Assembly (NCBI GenBank): GCA_029945375.1
Contig: CM057065.1
Coordinates: 310,001-374,000, forward strand
Reading direction: 5' to 3'
DNA length: 64,000 nt
From: Agaricus subrufescens
Lineage: Eukaryota; Basidiomycota; Agaricomycetes; Agaricales; Agaricaceae
Shown: one piece after another, positions 47,255 through 58,625 of the stretch
Layout of the letters: the number at the start of each line of letters is the position of its first letter
How positions within the stretch are numbered: position 1 is the first letter of the stretch
The notes under the pieces: generated by a model
Told to the model about the DNA's origin: nothing
Databases searched by the model: none
The model's input: the letters and a program-made list of their open reading frames with translations, nothing else
Translations under genes and position numbers: made by a program

Positions 47255-47461
47255 TCAGTTAGGGATGCAGCACTTGTCATCGTCCGTCCACCACCAGTGA
47301 GATGATGCACATCCACTGTCCCAGAATACACTGCGAGTGCCAGCAGGGCAGTCACGGTCGCCATCATGGCAGGATCCTCCTTGCGCCTGGCAAGAAACAG
47401 CGTTAGCACCGATGGCGAAGGCCATGGCAGCGATGACAGCAGTAGCGAGGTTGAATTTCAT
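47255..47461 (-). CDS. Small secreted cysteine-rich protein
   Basis: An unspliced frame of 68 residues. The first 21 or so form a clear signal peptide (MKFNLATAVIAAMAFAIGANA). The mature part of about 47 residues has six cysteines spaced C-x6-C-x6-C-x12-C-x12-CC, many Gly/Asp, and a WWW cluster (SSHWWWTDDDKCC). The pattern is compatible with a disulfide-locked, knottin-sized extracellular protein of the candidate-effector or antimicrobial type. I do not recognise a named family. It stands alone in about 2.7 kb of otherwise empty DNA between kinase genes D and E. Confidence 0.7.
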   Translation of the reverse strand: MKFNLATAVIAAMAFAIGANAVSCQAQGGSCHDGDRDCPAGTRSVFWDSGCASSHWWWTDDDKCCIPN

Positions 47462-49046
47462 TCTACATGATGCAGGCGTTAATGACTGTTCAATTTACAG
47501 TCGCAAGAATGATAGGATAAACCCACATGATTCTGATATTGTGTCGGGGTTTGAGAACGTTGTGGGATGTCCTGGGTCTAATGCAAGCGATGAGCACAGG
47601 GATCGTTGTTGTGAGATGAGGAACTAACAGCTGTCTGGTTGTTGGTAGGTTCTTGGTTCAGTTAGGCAGTTTAGGGTACATCTTATAGTCCACCGGTCTA
47701 TAACATGAGTCAATAATTCCTGAACCTAGAGGGGATAAGTGTGGTAAGGATTTATTTTGTGGACGCCGTAAGTTGGAGCTGAAAGACTTGAAACAGTTCT
47801 TAGAGCCTCATCATGACTACGCTTTTGCATATGAGAGGCAGTGTTCTACAACGTTCAAGAGGAGCCCCCTGGTGATGGTGCTTCTGGCGTGAAATGTGGC
47901 TGTTCCATTGATCGTTAACAGACAAATGAGTTGTGATAATGAAATATAAGCCATGTTAGTGATCTCGAGGTTCTTCGAAAGTAGATATCATCAATTCAAA
48001 GCACAGTTTCAACTATGCAGGCATAGGAAAAGGTCCTGTCGACTTGGCAGTGCCTTCTTGAATGGAGCGCTTAACGTTGGGTGAGTGTATCAGCGCCAAA
48101 TCTCACCTTCTAGGATAAGATCAATATAAACTCCGGAGTCTACGACTGCAGCGTAATACAATCTATACTTCTTATGCCAGAGAGTCACAAGGCCACCAAG
48201 GACAATTCTTTCACCTTTGCTCGACTCGAACCCTATTTGTCCACAAGTGGTAAAAATCTAAATTACCTGATCACGGAACACACAGGATTGTGATTGATGT
48301 CACTAATATATCGCCATACATAATTCAAAATAAAACGTGTAGACAACGTTGAAGATCGAATCAATAGGCCTGAAGAATTGCAATCATCGTCTCGGGTAGC
48401 CCAGGTTACGATTACGTGCGAAACATTGGATTGGCATCCTTTACCACTGTCATGATTGATGTGGTTTGTGACATTTCATGCCCCAACTCAACCGAGCGCG
48501 GAACCCAGGCTTTATGTTTTTCGTATGTACAGGTAAGAGGCTAACCCAGGCCGATACACATCGGTTCATGTACGTCTTTTCCCAACTATCTCGGCCAGTC
48601 CGCTGGTCTTCAATATTGTGTATGTGAAAGCTGTAGGTTTATGGTACCAAGGCTATCCTCTGGTATACTGATTTTGCATAGATCACGTTGGTTGACCTCG
48701 CAGAATTCCGGTACAGCAATTCTATAGTGATGACCAAGATTGTTCCAGCCCCTTCTTGATTAATAAGCAACTAGGAGAAACAAAGAACTACGGTGATAGA
48801 ACTAATACTAAGAACACGGGCTAAGAAGATAAAACACAAATATTCTTTCTTACTTATTTTTTGTTGATGGAGGGGGGACAGGGGGACAGAAAGGATGATA
48901 GTGACTGTTGGAGAAAAAAAACAAAACAAAGATGGTCCATGCATCTGCCACCGTCATCGTCATTGAAGCACCGTCTCTCTCAATACCAACGAACAAGAAT
49001 TAAATTGAAAAAAGAGTAAATCACAAATGGAGACGGAGCAAGCGTA
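47462..49046. other. Intergenic region with no gene seen
   Basis: About 1.6 kb between the small secreted protein and the 3' end of kinase E. No exon, RNA gene or strong repeat recognised. Confidence 0.5.
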
Positions 49047-52000
49047 TCATACAGGATTGTAGCTCCCTATGAATAGATAAAGATGTCATAAAATGAGGCA
49101 CAACTGGAAGAGAAAGATTTATATACGTACAAATCCTAGCTCGGCGATCCCCACTTCCAGTTGCAAAAATACTCCCTACTGGGCTGAAATCGGTCGAAAC
49201 GACTACCGACCCGAATAAGGAAAAAATATTCTAGATAAAACAAAAAAAAAAAAACGGAACAAAACGTACCGGAGCTCTGATGACCTTGGAGTGTACATTG
49301 CACAGTCGCATTCTTTGCGTCCCAGAGTTGTACAACATGATCTTTAGATCCCGAGACCACCCACTGCCCATCATGTGAAACCGCTACACTCAATACATAG
49401 TCCTTGTAGCCGACGTCAGAAATGATCGAAATAACAATAAAAGTACGTACGTACCTTGTGACCAGTAAAGTTCATCATACGAGCACTCTTTTTGGCTTTC
49501 ACCCTACCTACCGTCACAATTGCTCCACTGGGTCTCCTACCAACACCTCTACCAAGGGCACTGACATTCCAATACTTCATCGTCTTATCCAAACTTCCAC
49601 TCACGAGCCCCTTCCCATCAGGCATGAAAGCGACATCATAGACGCTATCGTGATGCCCTCGTAATCTCTCCACCAACATGCCGGTAGCAACATCCCAAAT
49701 CCGCACAACAGTATCCAGACTACCAGCCGCAACATATTGTCCATTCGGGCTTATGGCTACCGATGTCACGCCTGCATCGTTATTTGAAGAGTCGTGATCG
49801 TTGATGGTCAGGACCTTCGACGTTCCGTCGACCATATCCCAAATTCGAGCAGTTTCATCACCAGAACCGGAGACAAGAAGGCGTCCATCAGTTGAGAAGT
49901 CCAAGGAGTATACTTCTTGTTGATGACCGTCAATCACGCTACGAATGCATTTCGTAGCTATATCCCAGACCTGTCATTCTATTGAGAGTTGTCGACTGGA
50001 TAGTTAACACTAAGATCCTTGCCCGAATAAGTTTATCTTCAGCCCCTGTGACTAAGGACTCGCCATCGGGGCTGAAACACACACTCCGAATGTACAGATG
50101 ATCTGTTTTCGTGGTATCATTATGCACAAACACACTAGTAATTGTGTTACCGGGAGGAATGGTCTGACAGATTATGATCGCTACTATACCATGTTTTCTG
50201 TCCCGTCTTACTATCATAAATTTGAGCAGTCCTGTTGCATCCCGTCGCGAGATATTTACCATCAGCTGAGAATCGGACGCAGGTAACAATACTGGGGTAA
50301 TTGATTAGAACAGGCAGGCTGTGTATATTAATGACAAACCTTTCATGTATCAAGGAGTGCATGAGAGAGACGTCGAGTTGCTTTTCGACGTTAGGGTTGG
50401 ATAAGACGAACCAATCAGCATTTAACTTCTTCAGGTCGGGGCCCGCGGTATTAAAAGGAAAATTGTCGAAAGAACCTCCCACAAGAGGGTTAATAACCTC
50501 TATCGCCAGGCCAGTTGCGTAAAGCTCCCGTAGAATGTGGTTGCAGTAATTGATATAATTGGTATCGCTTGAATTATGCAGTGTAAATGGCTTTAGAGGA
50601 TTAGTTGAACCACGCTGGGACAGTTGTCCGAAACTGTCTGATTCAAGATATTTTACGGTTTCTGTTGCGCATGGGCGTTGCCCGACTTCACCTGACCAGC
50701 ACCTTGTTATCAACTCACGAAACCTATTATCGAGGCGTTCATCTGAATGTAGTCTGACTTCATCAAGCCGCGCTGGTAATTCTCCTCTCATCAGTTTGTA
50801 AATCACTTGATGATCTCTTGATCCCATAAAGGGTTGCATTCCGCTCAGAACCTTGTATGTGGCGAAAGATATTCTGGGTAAATTATCAATATTTTAGGAG
50901 GGTCGATGACTGACCTCGTAACATAGACAGCCGAAGGCCCACATATCACTCCCCCGGGTCAGGCGCGCGTGATCATCAAAAAGCTCTGGAGAAGCCCAAC
51001 GTGTCGTATGTCCAACAACAGTGCTTGTGGTACTAGTGAATCCAAGTGTTCCATTCGTCACGATAGTCGATAGTCCAAAATCTGCTAAGCAAGCATTGTG
51101 ACCGTAATCAATTAAAACGTTGCGCTAGACAAGTCATTGAGCACCGGAGATAAGAGAAGCGACATGTAGGCCTTACGCCTTTGATATCTCCATGCACAAT
51201 GTTTTGGTCATGAAGATATTGAAGTCCTTTAGCGATATCGTCAATCTGGGGGAGTACTATTAGGAAGGCGTGCAACATGGCGGAACCAACCAAGAACTTC
51301 ACCAGTGGCTTGCGATGAGCATCAGGTTTCTTTTTCAAATACTCCACAACATCACCATTCTCCATCCAGGGCGACACGAGACAGATACGCTTCTCCCAAT
51401 AAAAAATTCCATAAAAGGGTACAACATTGGGATGGTTGAGCTGGTTCCAAAGAATGGCTTCGCGAGCATGGGCCTAATGAATGTCAGTAGGCTGTCGCTC
51501 ACCGTTATGACAGATGACCTCGTGCCTTCAATAATTGTTTTATGTCCGAATCTTCATATATCCGTGGAACTTTTAAGCATAGGAGCTGATGTTTCGAGCG
51601 ACCTTGATAGACATCACCAAACCCTCCCCCGCTTTTGAGAGACATATCACTGATGTCGCTTAGCGCAAAGCAGGTGGGATACAACGATGATACCTCGCAA
51701 ATTTTGCGTAAAATAAATACAGTGTTTTTGAGCAGGCCAGGCTCCGCCGACCTCTGAATTTCTGGATTTGAAACAAACTGGTGGATTTTCAATAATAAAT
51801 CTTTAAAATGTAGTATTTGCGTCGATCACTCACACAGTTCAGACCGTCGATCCACACTTGGGCTTGATCACCCTTCAACTCCAGCAGTTTTTTTCTCATT
51901 ACTTGATCCTGAGCGATGGTTGAAAGCCACTACGGATCTTTTGTTAGAATATAAACATTTCAATACCATGCAGGATAGGTATACCTGCTTCATATGAGAC

Positions 52001-52062
52001 AACTCAGATGGCGGCATTCGCTCCAGAGGGTGGGGCTCTCCCGATGGTCTATCGACGTCCAT
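49047..52062 (-). CDS. TKL kinase - Tup1 WD40 propeller fusion protein E
   Basis: Thirteen minus-strand exons: 51985-52062, 51834-51929, 51526-51777, 51303-51473, 51177-51245, 50915-51124, 50340-50851, 50190-50291, 50023-50134, 49455-49970, 49270-49402, 49131-49202 and 49047-49066, 780 residues, no stops, every phase closing. Residues 1-58 are the leader and helical module. The kinase is intact: [10 protein letters not shown], Lys about 127, HGDIKGRN with Asp about 219, ADFGLS. Inside the single exon 50340-50851 the C-lobe ([20 protein letters not shown]) runs into Tup1 sequence at about residue 412-432 (PDLKK...DWF.L.NP.V.KQLDVSL). A complete Tup1-type propeller follows ([17 protein letters not shown]) to WSYNPV. 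Two introns appear to use GC donors (before 51525 and 50022). It has no Tup1 N-terminal tetramerisation helix. It could redirect a kinase to Tup1 partners. Confidence 0.9.
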
Positions 52063-52120
52063 AGGAATGATAGTGAGAGTTACAGTTTCAACCGAGTTAC
52101 ACGCCTGTCACTAGTAACTA

Positions 52121-52155
52121 GTAACGCATGTCATTGACGTCGATTGATGAGCGCC
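52121..52155 (-). promoter_or_regulatory. Shared upstream block of kinase E
   Basis: ACGCATG and GTCGATTGATGAGCGCC, about 59 bp upstream of the E start codon, preceded by CACTAGTA as in D. Related to the blocks upstream of A and D. Confidence 0.4.
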
Positions 52156-52650
52156 TGCACAGCGCCGTCTTGTTCAGGATCCACGCGTTGTATATGACTT
52201 CCCCCACTGGCAGTGCGCGATACGTGCATATGCGTCCTATTTGAGCAATTTCCTGTTGTTCAGCAGACGATGGATGGTATTTGAAGGGGGTTGGAGGAGC
52301 GCTGAACGCCAATTGTAGCAGAAAGTGACGATCTCGTGTTTTCTAAAAGACGTTCATATTCTTATGAATACCGTGGGCACTAATACCGGATTACCAACTA
52401 CTTACCCTGGTTTTCCTACCAAAGACGACGCAACAGATTCAGAGACAGGATTCCTAAATTGCGTTTGGCGACATGCCTAGCTCGGTGCAGGAGAGGAACC
52501 TGACGGATGAACGGATATACCCTTTTATAACCGGCCCGGCCGTCCCGGATATGGTACACCCGACCGTGCCGGCTCAGCCCTGGTCATATGGTTGCTCGTA
52601 TTCTTGATTTCGAGTTTCCATGGTTGGGAATCAAAAGGCCTTCGAATAAG

Positions 52651-52658
52651 TATATAAA
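52651..52658 (+). promoter_or_regulatory. TATA box of the dehydratase gene
   Basis: TATATAAA, 76 bp before the start codon at 52734, with a pyrimidine-rich stretch between them. Confidence 0.6.
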
Positions 52659-52733
52659 CCCACTCATCTCTATACACGTGCCTTTCCCCCCTGTTTCTTC
52701 CTCTCCTCTATTATTTAAATAGCGGCTGTTGAA

Positions 52734-54617
52734 ATGGCGATTAAGATAACTGGGTTTGAAACTCATGGTGCGTGGTGTGCTTTGGACCTGGTATGCTGGA
52801 AGGCTGATTTTATTGATGGTTTTGCTTACGATAGATGTGAGGTTTCCTACGTCATTGACTGGCGATGGTACAGACGCAATGTAAATCAAAGCGAACATGT
52901 CTTCTTCCCCTATCCCGCTAACACCGAGAAAAAACACCTACAGGAACACGGATTGCGATTATTCCTCAGCATATATAACCCTCCATACCTCCTCTCCCAC
53001 CCTCCGTGGACACGGTATGACCTTCACCATTGGTCGGGGCAACGACATCGTCTGCACCACCATCTCCCAAATAGCACAAAAACTCATAGATAAGGATATT
53101 GAGGGTTTGTTTGCGAACATGGGCGAAACTTGGGATTGGTTGAATTCTGATCCGCAGATGAGGTGGATCGGACCTGAGAAGGGTGTGGTACATATTGCAT
53201 TGGGGGCTGTGACGAATGCGATTTGGGATTTGTGGGCGAGGTGGAGTGGGAAACCTTTGTGGAAGCTGATTGTGGACTTTACGCCGGTGAGTTCTAGCTT
53301 TCTAATTACGAGGCACGTCTGTGGTCATGCTAAGTTTATTTTTAGGAGGAATTTATTAAGGCGACTGCGTGGAGATATATTTCTGATGCGATAACCAAGG
53401 AAGAAGCGTTGCAGTTGTTGCGGGAAAAAGAAGCAGGAAAGAAGGACAGGGAAGCGAACGTTAGGGCGATAGGGTACGTCTTGCTTTTTGGGTAACTTCA
53501 ATTTTGGGTGGTCTATTGACATATTTCTGATGGGACAGATACCCTGCGTATGTGACTTCCGCAGGGTGGCTTGGTATGTTTCTTTTTTTTACGTTATCAG
53601 CCATATGTACATATATATATCTAATTGTCTTGCATAGGGTATAGCGATGAGAAAGTGGCGCGATTGACAAAAGAGGCGTTGGCGGCAGGGTTCAATCATT
53701 TCAAAATGAAAGTGGGAGCGAATGTGGATGATGACTTGAGGCGAGGCACGCTTATTCGGTCTATTATCGATGATCCACAGTACGTCACTGTGAAACGCGA
53801 TCCGACCGGTAAGGACTTGGAGGGGAAGAATGCTGGCCCTACTGGTAGCGTGCTTATGATTGATGCGAACCAAGTTTGGGATGTTCAGCAGGCCATTGAT
53901 TATGTGAAGAAACTAGAGTCGATCAAGCCATGGTGAGCCACGGAAATTGATGACGATGACTAAACTGATCTTGGCTTGATTGATACACAAACATGCAGGT
54001 TCATTGAGGAACCGACTGCGCCAGATGATATCCTCGGACATGCGGCCATTCGCAGAGCCCTGAAGCCTCACGGGATTGGAGTGGCGACGGGAGAACACGC
54101 CCATAATCGAATGGTGTTCAAACAGCTCTTACAGGCAGAAGCTATTGATGTTTGTCAGATTGACTCTTGTCGCCTGGCGGGCGTTAGCGAGGTCCTGAGC
54201 GTGTTGCTGATGGCTGCTAAATTTGGCGTAGTTGTTTGTCCCCACGCAGGAGGAGTGGGTCTGTGCGAATATGTGATTCATCTCAGGTAGGTCGGCTGTG
54301 GCATGTGATTGCATCTGGTCGAGTGACATTTCATCGCAGTTTGATTGATTACATTGTTGTGTCGGGCTCTATGGAGCGCAATGTGCTGGAGTACGTTGAC
54401 CATCTGCATGAGCATTTCGTGACTCCGTGCTCGATCAACGCCAAGGGGCGGTACAATGTCCCGGACGACCCCGCGGAGGGCTACAGGTACGCAGTGGCGG
54501 TTTTCTGTGCGGAAGGGTACTCACACCTGGCTCGCCAGCATCGAAATGCGGGAAGCGAGCATCGCCGAGTACGAGTGGCCGGACGGGACGTACTGGAGGG
54601 GGCGTCGTGGCGTATAA
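52734..54617 (+). CDS. L-fuconate dehydratase-like enolase-superfamily protein
   Basis: Nine exons: 52734-52767, 52835-52880, 52944-53286, 53346-53473, 53539-53573, 53638-53932, 53999-54286, 54340-54486 and 54539-54617, 464 residues, all phases closing. The mandelate racemase/enolase fold is recognised from [27 protein letters not shown], the KxK catalytic pair (HFKMKVG, about 218-220), the metal ligands in [19 protein letters not shown] and [10 protein letters not shown], and the catalytic His region [13 protein letters not shown]. The MRWIGPEKG signature favours L-fuconate dehydratase (the ENOSF1 group), which dehydrates L-fuconate to a 2-keto-3-deoxy acid. Other sugar-acid dehydratases of this superfamily cannot be excluded. 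Its 3' end lies only 264 bp before TUP1, in the same direction. Confidence 0.92.
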
Positions 54618-54818
54618 ATAGATCGTTGATGTGGCTGTACGTGGGAATCGAGCGTGATGTTGTTTGTCCGTGCGGGGATCGGGTGATGCGATCTGAGCTG
54701 AGAAAGGGCGTGCAGCTGGGCTCTGGCGCGCAGATCCAGTCGCGATCCAGCGAGTGCTGCCGCCCAGAAAGGAAATCCCGGCGGCAGGTCGACTGTGGGA
54801 ACGCAGCTGGGCCGTGGC

Positions 54819-54826
54819 TATATAAG
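54819..54826 (+). promoter_or_regulatory. TATA-like element of TUP1
   Basis: TATATAAG, 56 bp before the TUP1 start codon. A second TATAAATA at about 54613 overlaps the stop codon of the preceding gene. Confidence 0.5.
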
Positions 54827-54881
54827 GCTGTGCCGTGGGCCAATCAGTCTCCTGCCCCCATCCCCACCCCGGACACGCCTC

Positions 54882-57469
54882 ATGTCCGCGAGCACAATCT
54901 ACAACGTATTTCTCCGTCTTTTTCTCCCTGACCGTTCCCAGGCTAATCCGCAGCCAGCATCGCAGCCTCCAGCCCACCGGCCCCCCCGCGCAGGGACAGA
55001 GCCAACCGCACAGCCATGCTCGCCTAAACGAGGCATTCGAAACTATCAGAGCCGAATTCGACTCGGCTCTCACAGAAGCAAACGTAGTCAGGAACCAGAA
55101 AGATGAGATTGAAGGAAAAGGTCAGTCCCGCCCCTCCAAATGTCCTTTTTTTGTCTAAAAAAAAAGTCGCGTACTTGTGCAGTAGTCCAGCAGGTCAACG
55201 AGTTGAACATCATTCGACAATCCCTCTATGATTTAGAAGCTCAGCACAACAAAGTCAGGCAGCAATTTGAGGATGAGCTGGGCAGGCTTCGGAGTGAGCT
55301 TTTGACCACTAGACAGCAATTGGCTGCTGCCACGAGCGGCGCCGGTGGCCCCCCGCCTGCCGGTCCAGGTATAAGCGCAGGCCCCGGCGCACCCAGCCAG
55401 ATTGGCCCAGGGGGTGCGCTCGTCGGTGGCCCGCCTTATCCTCCAGCCGGGGAACCACCCTATGGCAGAGACTATCCACGGGAGAGGCCTATCGAGCGCG
55501 AGCCCCGGATCGGAGATAGGCCGGGTCTCGGGCCGTTAGCAGATAGAGGCCTGTCCATGGCTGATCGTGAAAGAGAGAGGGACAGAATGGATAGAGAGCG
55601 TGAGCGAGAGAGGGATAGAGAAAGGGAAAGGATGGACAGGGATAGGGACAGAGTTCCTGATGCCAGGGACCCTAAGAGGATGAAGAATGATAGAATCAAA
55701 AGTGACAGACCTGGTTAGTTTTGTGAATCAATATCAATGAACTCTGCCCGTTTAACATTTTCATTATAACTTAGACCATTTCAGCCCATCTTTGGGTACC
55801 TTGGGCGTTGGACCGTCCAGTGGTGGACCCACCCCCAAACTTCCCCCACCGCCGGGTCCTGGCGCCTACGGTGGCCCCACACCGTCCGGCCCTGCAGATT
55901 CCGTCCCGACGCACACTGGGCCTGGTTTGCACACAGGACCCGGCGGCCCACCCCCTCTTTCTGGTCCGTCCTCTGGTCATCCCACTACTGGCCCGGGAGT
56001 AGGGGCTATTGGTCCCCCCGTGGGCGCCAATCAAGGCTTCCCGGATGATCTCGATATTCATACCGTGGATCCCGCCTTGAAGAAAGAAGGAACTGATTGG
56101 TTTGCCATTTTCAACCCGAAAGTCAAGAGACAGCTCGACGTCTCTCTCGTGCACACCTTGATGCATGAAAGGTCTGTCGCCGAACATTTTCGATTATTGT
56201 TTGTCCGTGCTGATCGATCACTTATAGTGTTGTTTGTTGCGTCAGATTTTCAGCTGATGGCAAATATCTCGCGACAGGCTGCAATAGGACTGCTCAAATC
56301 TACGATACCAAGACGGGTCAGAAGACATGGTATGTCAGCAGTCGTAATCTACCGGATCGTTCCTTTTGATAACACAATTTTTAGTGTGCTTGTCGATGAG
56401 GGTGCCGGGAAATCGGGAGATCTGTACATTCGAAGTGTTTGTTTCAGTCCCGATGGCAAATTCCTAGCAACAGGAGCCGAAGATAAACAAATCCGGGTAA
56501 GAATAGTATTGTTACCTACCCTGTCAACAACTCTCAATACGATGACAGATCTGGGATATAGCTAAGAAACGCATCCGTAACGTGTTTGACGGCCATCAAC
56601 AAGAAATCTACTCCTTGGACTTTTCAACTGATGGTCGTCTGATTGTTTCCGGTTCTGGTGATAAAACTGCTCGGATTTGGGATATGGTCGACGGAACGTC
56701 GAAAGTCCTAACCATCAACGATCACGACTCTTTAAATAACGATGCAGGCGTGACATCGGTGGCTATAAGCCCAAATGGACAATATGTAGCCGCTGGTAGT
56801 CTGGATACTGTTGTGCGGATTTGGGATGTTGCTACTGGAATGTTGGTGGAGAGATTGCGGGGGCATCGGGATAGTGTTTACAGTGTGGCCTTCACGCCTG
56901 ATGGGAAGGGGCTTGTGAGTGGAAGTTTGGATAAGACGTTGAAGTATTGGGATGTCAGTGCTCTTGGTGGCGGTGCTGGCGGAGGACCTAGTGGAGCACT
57001 CGTGAAGAGAGGTAAGGATGGGAAGCGAGACGATAAAGGGAGTCCCTGTACAATGAATTTCACTGGTCACAAAGTATGTGCTCTTATCATTATTTCGATC
57101 GTTTCTGACGTCGACTTGAAGGACTATGTATTGAGTGTGGCGGTTTCACATGATGGACAGTGGGTGGTTTCGGGATCTAAAGATCGTGGCGTACAATTTT
57201 GGGATGCGAAGAATGCGATCGTGCAATGTATGCTCCAAGGTCACAAGAACTCAGGTATGTTTTGTTCCGTTCTCTGTTTAGTCTAAAAATAAGTTTTTCT
57301 TTCCTTTCCTCGGAAGTTATTTCCATCGATTTGAGTCCGGCAGGGAGTATTTTGGCTACTGGGAGTGGGGATTGGCAAGCGAGAATTTGTACGTATACGA
57401 ATTTTCTAACTTAGGCCTCACTTTCTGACCTCTTTCTTTCCTTTAATAGGGAGCTACAGTCCAGTATGA
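54882..57469 (+). CDS. TUP1: Transcriptional co-repressor Tup1
   Basis: Ten exons: 54882-54905, 54958-55120, 55183-55713, 55775-56171, 56228-56329, 56385-56496, 56549-57073, 57122-57254, 57317-57388 and 57450-57469, 692 residues, all phases closing. The start is MSASTIYN; the acceptor chosen for exon 2 gives HRSLQPTG, which fits known mushroom Tup1 N-termini. An N-terminal coiled-coil ([37 protein letters not shown]) is the tetramerisation/Ssn6-binding helix. A Gly/Pro-rich linker and an Arg/Glu/Asp-rich low-complexity stretch follow. The C-terminal half from about residue 370 is the seven-blade WD40 propeller that binds repressors and histones ([35 protein letters not shown]), ending WSYSPV. 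It is the evident donor of the WD40 parts of E and of the three copies downstream. Confidence 0.95.
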
Positions 57470-58625
57470 TACGCTTCCCCCCTCTCTGTTCGTTATTTAC
57501 CCTTGTGTTTGATTTACTTTTTGTTTCTTGGGGCTGAGCGGGAAGGTGCTAAAAAATGAGGATGGCAGCAGACGTATGGAATTGATCACAAAAATAATCC
57601 CTTTTTTTCTCTCTTCAAACGTTCATCATCTTTGCATTCATTCGATTCCTACCCTAATTCTTTCTGTGCTGCCCTCCCCATCAAAAAAATGATTGAAAAG
57701 TGGTACCTGTGCCTTTTCTTCTTCGCCCGTGTTTTCTTTTGTTTTTGGTTCTATTTCTCTATCTCTCTCTCTCCCTCTGGTTTTTTTGTTTATCCTCTCT
57801 GTTCCTCCCAGTCATTCTCTTTCCTTGTGTTTTATATGTTAAATACTTGTTTTTTTTTGTTTTTTTCTTACTCTTAGTGAATTAGTGTGTATCTTTTTCG
57901 TTGATGCGTAATGAATATATATAATATCTGTATAACGAGGTTATTCTGGTCTGTTGTGTTGACCTGTAAGATTATGTACTAGTTGGTATTGGCGTTAGGG
58001 CAGAGAGTATTCTCGGTTATGTCCTTTTGTTGAGTAAAGAGGTTGGTACAGTGGGTGATCATCGATCATCTCCCGGCGATAGTACTAATTGGACGGCTCT
58101 CCACAACGCAAGATTCTAAACTTTATTTCATTTGAACTCCGTCAAACTCAGCATTCTGCTAGACACGGCGATGTTCGTAATCTAGAGGTCCGACCACGGG
58201 ATTACCCGATGCATCGAGTGGCATGTACGGCAAGGGCCGTTTAGGCTATTCGTCCATTAATCTCTTGCTTCCACCATGACGCATGCCAATTCGTGGCAAA
58301 TCTATCCGTGGGCCGTGCTTAACGCAGTAACTGGCGTTAGCTCCCCAATGACAATCTGCTATGTCAAGACTCTTATAATTAGTCTACTCTTCCGGTCGGT
58401 ATGCATATTCAGAAGCCATGCATGTGATGACGCTGCAGGTGCCCCTAACCTAAGGCTCCGGCATTATACCACTTATATGCTATTTTTCACTTGAAGGACA
58501 GGGGACTCGCGGCAATTTCCTGGGAAAAAAAAACCCACAACGGAGGTATTTGCTGCAACCCTATTGGATTGCTATTGGTATGTCTCGACTCTCGGGAGTT
58601 GCGCTCTTTTCCTTATCCGAACAGG
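57470..58625. other. 3' region of TUP1 and upstream region of the first NLR-Tup1 relic
   Basis: Very T-rich downstream of TUP1 (57590-57890). No exon seen. The last part before 58626 resembles the DNA before 60146. Confidence 0.5.

Larger units (their letters stand above)
52063..52733. other. Divergent promoter region of kinase E and the dehydratase gene
   Basis: Contains the shared block of E, a GC-rich stretch near 52535-52580 (CCGGCCCGGCC-like) and a TATA box for the dehydratase gene. No exon is seen. Confidence 0.55.

Noticed and set aside
50340..50851. Gene E as an assembly chimera of a kinase gene and TUP1
   Set aside because: The junction lies inside a single open exon, the following introns are in phase, and the Tup1 half differs from TUP1 at many bases. 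A misassembly would give identical sequence or a broken frame.
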